Positions 60,801 to 64,000 of a stretch of DNA of 64,000 nt are shown here, one piece after another. Position 1 is the stretch's first letter. Every line of letters begins with the position of its first letter. Source of the DNA: Telmatospirillum sp. J64-1. Lineage in GTDB: Bacteria; Pseudomonadota; Alphaproteobacteria; Rhodospirillales; Magnetospirillaceae. The translations under genes were made by a program, and so were the position numbers. Below the pieces are notes generated by a model, which saw only the letters and a list, made by a program, of their open reading frames with translations, was not told the DNA's origin and ran no database searches. Location: positions 1 through 64,000 of the forward strand of contig NZ_SBHN01000001.1 of assembly GCF_006980715.1 (NCBI RefSeq). Reading direction: 5' to 3'.

Positions 60801-62093
60801 TCACTTCTGGCTGGCGCGCAGCGCCTGGTTGAGGTCGGCGATGATGTCGTCTGCGCTTTCCAGCCCGACCGACAGGCGGATCATGTCTTCGCCGATTCCG
60901 GCCTTGGCGAGCTGTTCGGCATCCATCTGCTGATGGGTGGTGCTGGCCGGATGGATGACCAGGGTCTTGGCGTCGCCGACATTCGCCAGATGCGAGGCAA
61001 GCTTGACGGCCTCGATGAACTTGCGGCCCGCGGGGCGGCCGCCCTTGATGCCGAAGCTGACGATCGACCCGGCGCCCTTGGGCAGCAGTTTCTGCGCCAA
61101 AGCGTGGTCGGGATGGTCGGGCAGGGTCGGATGGCTGACCCAGGCAACCGCCGGATTTTCCTGCAGGAAGGCCAGCACGCGGGCGGTGTTGGCGACATGG
61201 CGTTCCATGCGCAGGGGCAGCGTCTCGATGCCTTGCAGCAGGTAGAAGGCGTTCTGCGGCGACAGGCAGGCGCCGAAATCGCGCAGGCCTTCGGCGCGGG
61301 CGCGCTGGCTGAAGGCGCCGGGGCCGAATTGCTCGGTAAAGACGATGCCGTGATAACCGGCATAGGGCTCGGTCAGGGTGGGGAACTTGCCCGAGGCTTC
61401 CCAATCGAAGCCGCCGCCGTCGATCAGCGCGCCGCCGATGGCGATGCCGTGGCCACCCAGCCATTTGGTGACCGAATGCATGACGATGTCGGCGCCCTGC
61501 TTGATCGGGTTGGACAGATAGGGCGTGCCGAAGGTGTTGTCGATCATCAGCGGCAGGCCGGCATCATGGGCGATCTTCGCCAGGGCCGGGATGTCCAGCA
61601 CCTCGAGACCCGGATTGCCCAACGTCTCGCCCAGGATCAGCCGCGTCTCGGGGCGGATGGCCGCCTTGAAGCCGTCGAGGTCGCGCGGCTTGACGAAGGT
61701 CGTGGTGATGCCGAAGCGCGGCAGCGTATGGGCCAGCATGTTGACCGTGCCGCCATAGATCGAGGCCGAGGCGACGATATGGCTGCCGGCGCCCATCAGC
61801 GTGGCGATGGCGAGATGCAGGGCGGCTTGGCCGCTGGCCGTGGCGATGGCGCCGACGCCGCCTTCCAGCGCGGCCAGGCGCTCTTCCAGCACCGCCACGG
61901 TGGGGTTCGAGATGCGGCTGTAGATGTGGCCGGCGCGTTCGAGATTGAACAGCGCCGCCGCATGGTCGGCATCGTCGAAGACATAGGAAGTCGTCTGGTA
62001 GATCGGCACCGCCCGCGAGCCATAGACCGGATCGGGATGCTGGCCCGCATGCAGGGCCATGGTGTCGAAGGCGAAGGTTTTCGGACCGGACAT
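60801..62093 (-). CDS. metY: O-acetylhomoserine (thiol)-lyase MetY
   Basis: A 430-residue PLP enzyme of the Cys/Met metabolism family. It makes homocysteine from O-acetylhomoserine and sulfide. The opening is FDTMALHAGQHPDPVYGSRAVPIYQTTSYVF, and the PLP lysine is in HSVTKWLGGHG. The length (about 430) and the DTMALHAG start identify the MetY branch rather than MetB/MetC. The ATG at 62093 is used; the longer frame to 62183 only translates repeat copy B. Together with metNIQ it supplies methionine. Confidence 0.92.
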   Translation of the reverse strand: MSGPKTFAFDTMALHAGQHPDPVYGSRAVPIYQTTSYVFDDADHAAALFNLERAGHIYSRISNPTVAVLEERLAALEGGVGAIATASGQAALHLAIATLMGAGSHIVASASIYGGTVNMLAHTLPRFGITTTFVKPRDLDGFKAAIRPETRLILGETLGNPGLEVLDIPALAKIAHDAGLPLMIDNTFGTPYLSNPIKQGADIVMHSVTKWLGGHGIAIGGALIDGGGFDWEASGKFPTLTEPYAGYHGIVFTEQFGPGAFSQRARAEGLRDFGACLSPQNAFYLLQGIETLPLRMERHVANTARVLAFLQENPAVAWVSHPTLPDHPDHALAQKLLPKGAGSIVSFGIKGGRPAGRKFIEAVKLASHLANVGDAKTLVIHPASTTHQQMDAEQLAKAGIGEDMIRLSVGLESADDIIADLNQALRASQK

Positions 62094-62129
62094 CAGTATC
62101 TCTCGTTGGGGCCGTTTATACTTCATCGT

Positions 62130-62243
62130 TTCCGCAGGGCTCTGCCCTGCACCCGCCAGGAGGCTCGGCCTCCTGGACCTCATGAATTCAATGGGAACAA
62201 AGGGCCCGAGGCCCTTTGCGGGTTTGGGCGGAGCCCAAGAAAA
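62130..62243. repeat. Intergenic hairpin repeat, copy B
   Basis: Same modules as copy A (59764-59916) but compact: GCAGGG-CTCTG-CCCTGC, CCAGGAGG...CCTCCTGG, AAAGGGCC-CGA-GGCCCTTT and TTGGGC-GGA-GCCCAA. Compared with copy A the outer pair of hairpin 2 changed from G-C to C-G and hairpin 3 gained a matched pair, both keeping the stems. It lies between metY and the CoA-ligase gene. Confidence 0.8.
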
Positions 62244-62261
62244 CAGTTCTCCTCATAGCCT

Positions 62262-63611
62262 CTATGACCACACGCCCTGGCGGCGGTCTTCGACGCGCTT
62301 GGCCTTGTGGGTCGCGCGCGGCAGGGTATCGGCGGGATGGACGACGACCTTGGCCGAGACGCCGGTGACCGATTTCAGATGCTTGCCGAAACGGGCGGCC
62401 ACTTCCTCGGTCGGGCCGTTATGGCCGTGCGCCACTTCGACCTCGACGGTCAGCTGGTCGAGATGGTTGATGCGCTCGACCACCAGCTTGTATTCCCCGG
62501 TCAGTGCGGGGTCCTGGCGGGCGATGGCTTCGACATCGGAGGGAAAGATGTTCACGCCCTTGATGATCAGCATGTCGTCGACGCGGCCGTTGACGCCCAT
62601 CAGGCGCTGGCTGGTGCGGCCGCAGCTGCAGGGCTCGGAGGTGAAGGTGACGATGTCGCCGGTGCGGAAGCGGATCATCGGGCGGGCCGACTTCTTCAGC
62701 GTCGTCAGCACCATCTCGCCGCGCTCGCCCTCCTTGACCGGCTCGCCGGTTTCGAGATCGAGCACCTCGACCAGGATATGGTCCTCGGCCCAGTGCAGGC
62801 CGTTCTTGTGCTCGCACATCCCGGCGCAGGCGCCGAAGATGTCCGACAGGCCGTAATAATCATAGACCGAGGCCCCCCACAGCTTTTCGATGCGGTTGCG
62901 CGTCTCGGGGATCGAGCCGCCCGGCTCGCCGGCGACGAAGATGCGCTTGATCGCAAGGTCGCTCTTGAGGTCCAGCCCCTCCTTGATCGCCGTCTCGCCG
63001 AGATACCAGGCGTAAGAGGGCGTGGTCCACATGGCGGTGGCCTGGAACTGCTTGAGGATCGTCAACAGACGCTCGGAGGGCAGGGTACCGGCATGGATGG
63101 TCAGCGCGCCGAGCTTCTGCGCGCCCAGCACGCAGGGGCCGCCGACGAAGAGGGAGAAATTGAGGCTGTGGGCGTAGCGGTCCTCGGGGCGCATCCCCGA
63201 CGCCCAGAACAGCCGAGCCTCGAAATCCATCCATTCGTCGAAATCGCGCTGGGTGAAGGGCGAGGCCGTCGGCACGCCGGTCGACCCCGAACTGGCCGAG
63301 ATGTAGACGATGTCCCGCTCGGGCACGGCGACCAGATCGCCAAAGGGCGGCACCGCCATCTGACGGTCGCGCAGCACCTTCTTGTCGATGAAGGGGAAGC
63401 GGCGGATGTCGTCGAGGCTCTTGATCTGATCGGGATGGACCCCGGCCTCGTCGAAGCTCTTGCGGTAATAGGGCGAGCCCTCATAGGCGTGGCGCACATG
63501 CTCCTTGAGCAGCGCCAGCTTCATGGCATCCCACTCCGCGCGGGACTGAGTTTCCAGGTCAGCGTCCCAATAGGGGGCGTTGCTATCGATCTGCTTGGCC
63601 GCGGCCGTCAT
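62262..63611 (-). CDS. Phenylacetate-CoA ligase family protein (PaaK-like)
   Basis: A 449-residue adenylate-forming enzyme of the PaaK branch. The ATP loop SASSGSTGVPTASPFT (about 108-123), YYGLSDIFGACAGMCE with conserved Glu, RFRTGD and GVNGRVDDMLIIKGVNIFPS are family signatures, as is the Cys-rich CSCGRTSQ loop. Length is typical (about 430-450). PaaK enzymes activate aryl acetates or benzoate-like acids. No paa genes are beside it; the gene beginning at 63968 may be a ring-cleavage-type enzyme. GAGGTGAGTCACA precedes the ATG. Confidence 0.9.
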   Translation of the reverse strand: MTAAAKQIDSNAPYWDADLETQSRAEWDAMKLALLKEHVRHAYEGSPYYRKSFDEAGVHPDQIKSLDDIRRFPFIDKKVLRDRQMAVPPFGDLVAVPERDIVYISASSGSTGVPTASPFTQRDFDEWMDFEARLFWASGMRPEDRYAHSLNFSLFVGGPCVLGAQKLGALTIHAGTLPSERLLTILKQFQATAMWTTPSYAWYLGETAIKEGLDLKSDLAIKRIFVAGEPGGSIPETRNRIEKLWGASVYDYYGLSDIFGACAGMCEHKNGLHWAEDHILVEVLDLETGEPVKEGERGEMVLTTLKKSARPMIRFRTGDIVTFTSEPCSCGRTSQRLMGVNGRVDDMLIIKGVNIFPSDVEAIARQDPALTGEYKLVVERINHLDQLTVEVEVAHGHNGPTEEVAARFGKHLKSVTGVSAKVVVHPADTLPRATHKAKRVEDRRQGVWS

Positions 63612-63967
63612 TGTGACTCACCTCTTTGACAAATGACCACCCTTCATAATGTCGATTCGAACGGATATCCATCGCTAATGGGTTATTAGCAGGGCTGAAG
63701 CCGATAGGGAGGCCTGATTTCGGCGGGACAGGTGCCATGTGCAAAGAGCGGCAGGAAGGAAGGGCCCGGTTACTTCCCCCTTTCGGCCTGCAACGTGCGC
63801 GGAATGTGGCTATTCCTCTCTCGCGAGTACATTGTCCTTGATTCGGGGGCGGGCACGGTCCAGATCGTCTTGTTGTCGACCAAGCGAGACGGACGTGCCT
63901 GAATAACACCCGCTGTCGAGACGTTTCCGGCGTCGAGACCATGAAGGACAAAGGGGAAGGCGCTGCC
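63612..63967. other. 356-bp divergent intergenic region
   Basis: No gene is supported here. The only structures I see are two GTCGAGAC direct repeats (63915-63922 and 63932-63939) just before the VOC gene and a CTCGCGAG palindrome near 63820. Their role is unknown. Confidence 0.4.
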
Positions 63968-64000
63968 ATGCACGGTATCCACCATGTCACGGCGATAGCT
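63968..64000 (+). CDS. VOC-family (ring-cleaving dioxygenase-like) protein, N-terminal start only
   Basis: Eleven codons are present before the window ends (MHGIHHVTAIA). This opening is typical of glyoxalase-fold ring-cleaving dioxygenases, in which the first metal His lies at this place. AAAGGGGAAGG lies about 7 bases before the ATG. An in-frame ATG at 63941 precedes the ribosome-binding site and is less likely. The identification rests on a very short stretch. Confidence 0.55.
   Translation, partial: MHGIHHVTAIA

Noticed and set aside
63583-63990. 135-residue minus-strand frame at the right end
   Set aside because: No motifs; it overlaps the well-supported plus-strand VOC start and the CoA-ligase start.

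Overview
The window comes from a high-GC Proteobacterium, most likely an alphaproteobacterium. The grounds are the CoxG/molybdenum-hydroxylase cluster, the mixture of TRAP and tripartite tricarboxylate (TTT, TctCBA) transporters, the short ATGA overlaps between genes, and the GC-rich hairpin repeats. I cannot name the genus from the sequence. Nothing ribosomal or otherwise core is present apart from a methionine-uptake and sulfhydrylase group near the right end. Most of the window is an accessory catabolic region: four separate organic-acid import systems lie within 46 kb, each beside its own enzymes and regulator.

Layout. 1-1284: end of an IS630-family transposase inserted into a 7TM-type sensor histidine kinase whose 5' part is lost. 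1455-9166: minus-strand operon (LysR, 2-hydroxyacid dehydrogenase, enolase-superfamily dehydratase, maleylacetate reductase) divergent from a TTT transporter (tctCBA). 9210-19158: TetR regulator, three-subunit molybdenum hydroxylase of the CoxMSL type, TRAP transporter, CoxG-like protein and a CoA-acylating semialdehyde dehydrogenase; two copies of the same TetR-type palindrome (9919-9940 and 17628-17647) tie the two ends together. 19196-23426: azoreductase/LysR pair and DHA2 efflux pump/MmyB-type regulator pair. 23558-37996: the most interesting region. It has PdxA2, a DUF1537 acid-sugar kinase, a GntR regulator and an iron alcohol dehydrogenase, then a long plus-strand operon of TTT transporter, DapA/NAL-family lyase, 2-hydroxyacid dehydrogenase, a LarA-like nickel-pincer racemase/epimerase and the complete cofactor set LarC, LarE and LarB. 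38005-45940: PACE efflux protein, PAS-LuxR regulator, thiolase, acyl-CoA synthetase, second TRAP transporter and SDR. 46062-48677: ECF41 sigma factor with its carboxymuconolactone-decarboxylase-like partner and a matching promoter, then VOC, SRPBCC and ArsR genes. 48697-55414: TonB receptor, secreted and membrane-anchored CobN-like chelatase, ExbB-like channel and DUF2149 protein behind a Zur-like palindrome. 55723-64000: metNIQ, 3-hydroxyacyl-CoA dehydrogenase, alpha/beta hydrolase, O-acetylhomoserine sulfhydrylase, phenylacetate-CoA-ligase-like enzyme and the start of a VOC dioxygenase, with two copies of a structured intergenic repeat.

How the genes may work together. In 23.5-38 kb the kinase plus PdxA2 pair is the known route from D-threonate to dihydroxyacetone phosphate. 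D-erythronate and D-threonate are C2 epimers, and C2 epimerisation of 2-hydroxy acids is the chemistry of the LarA family. I therefore propose, as inference, that the LarA homologue feeds another tetronate or related 2-hydroxy acid into this pathway. A shared TGTCAACT element in the intergenic regions suggests that the GntR protein controls the whole set. The CobN-like cluster looks like a metal-acquisition system working outside the cytoplasm, not a cobalamin biosynthesis gene.
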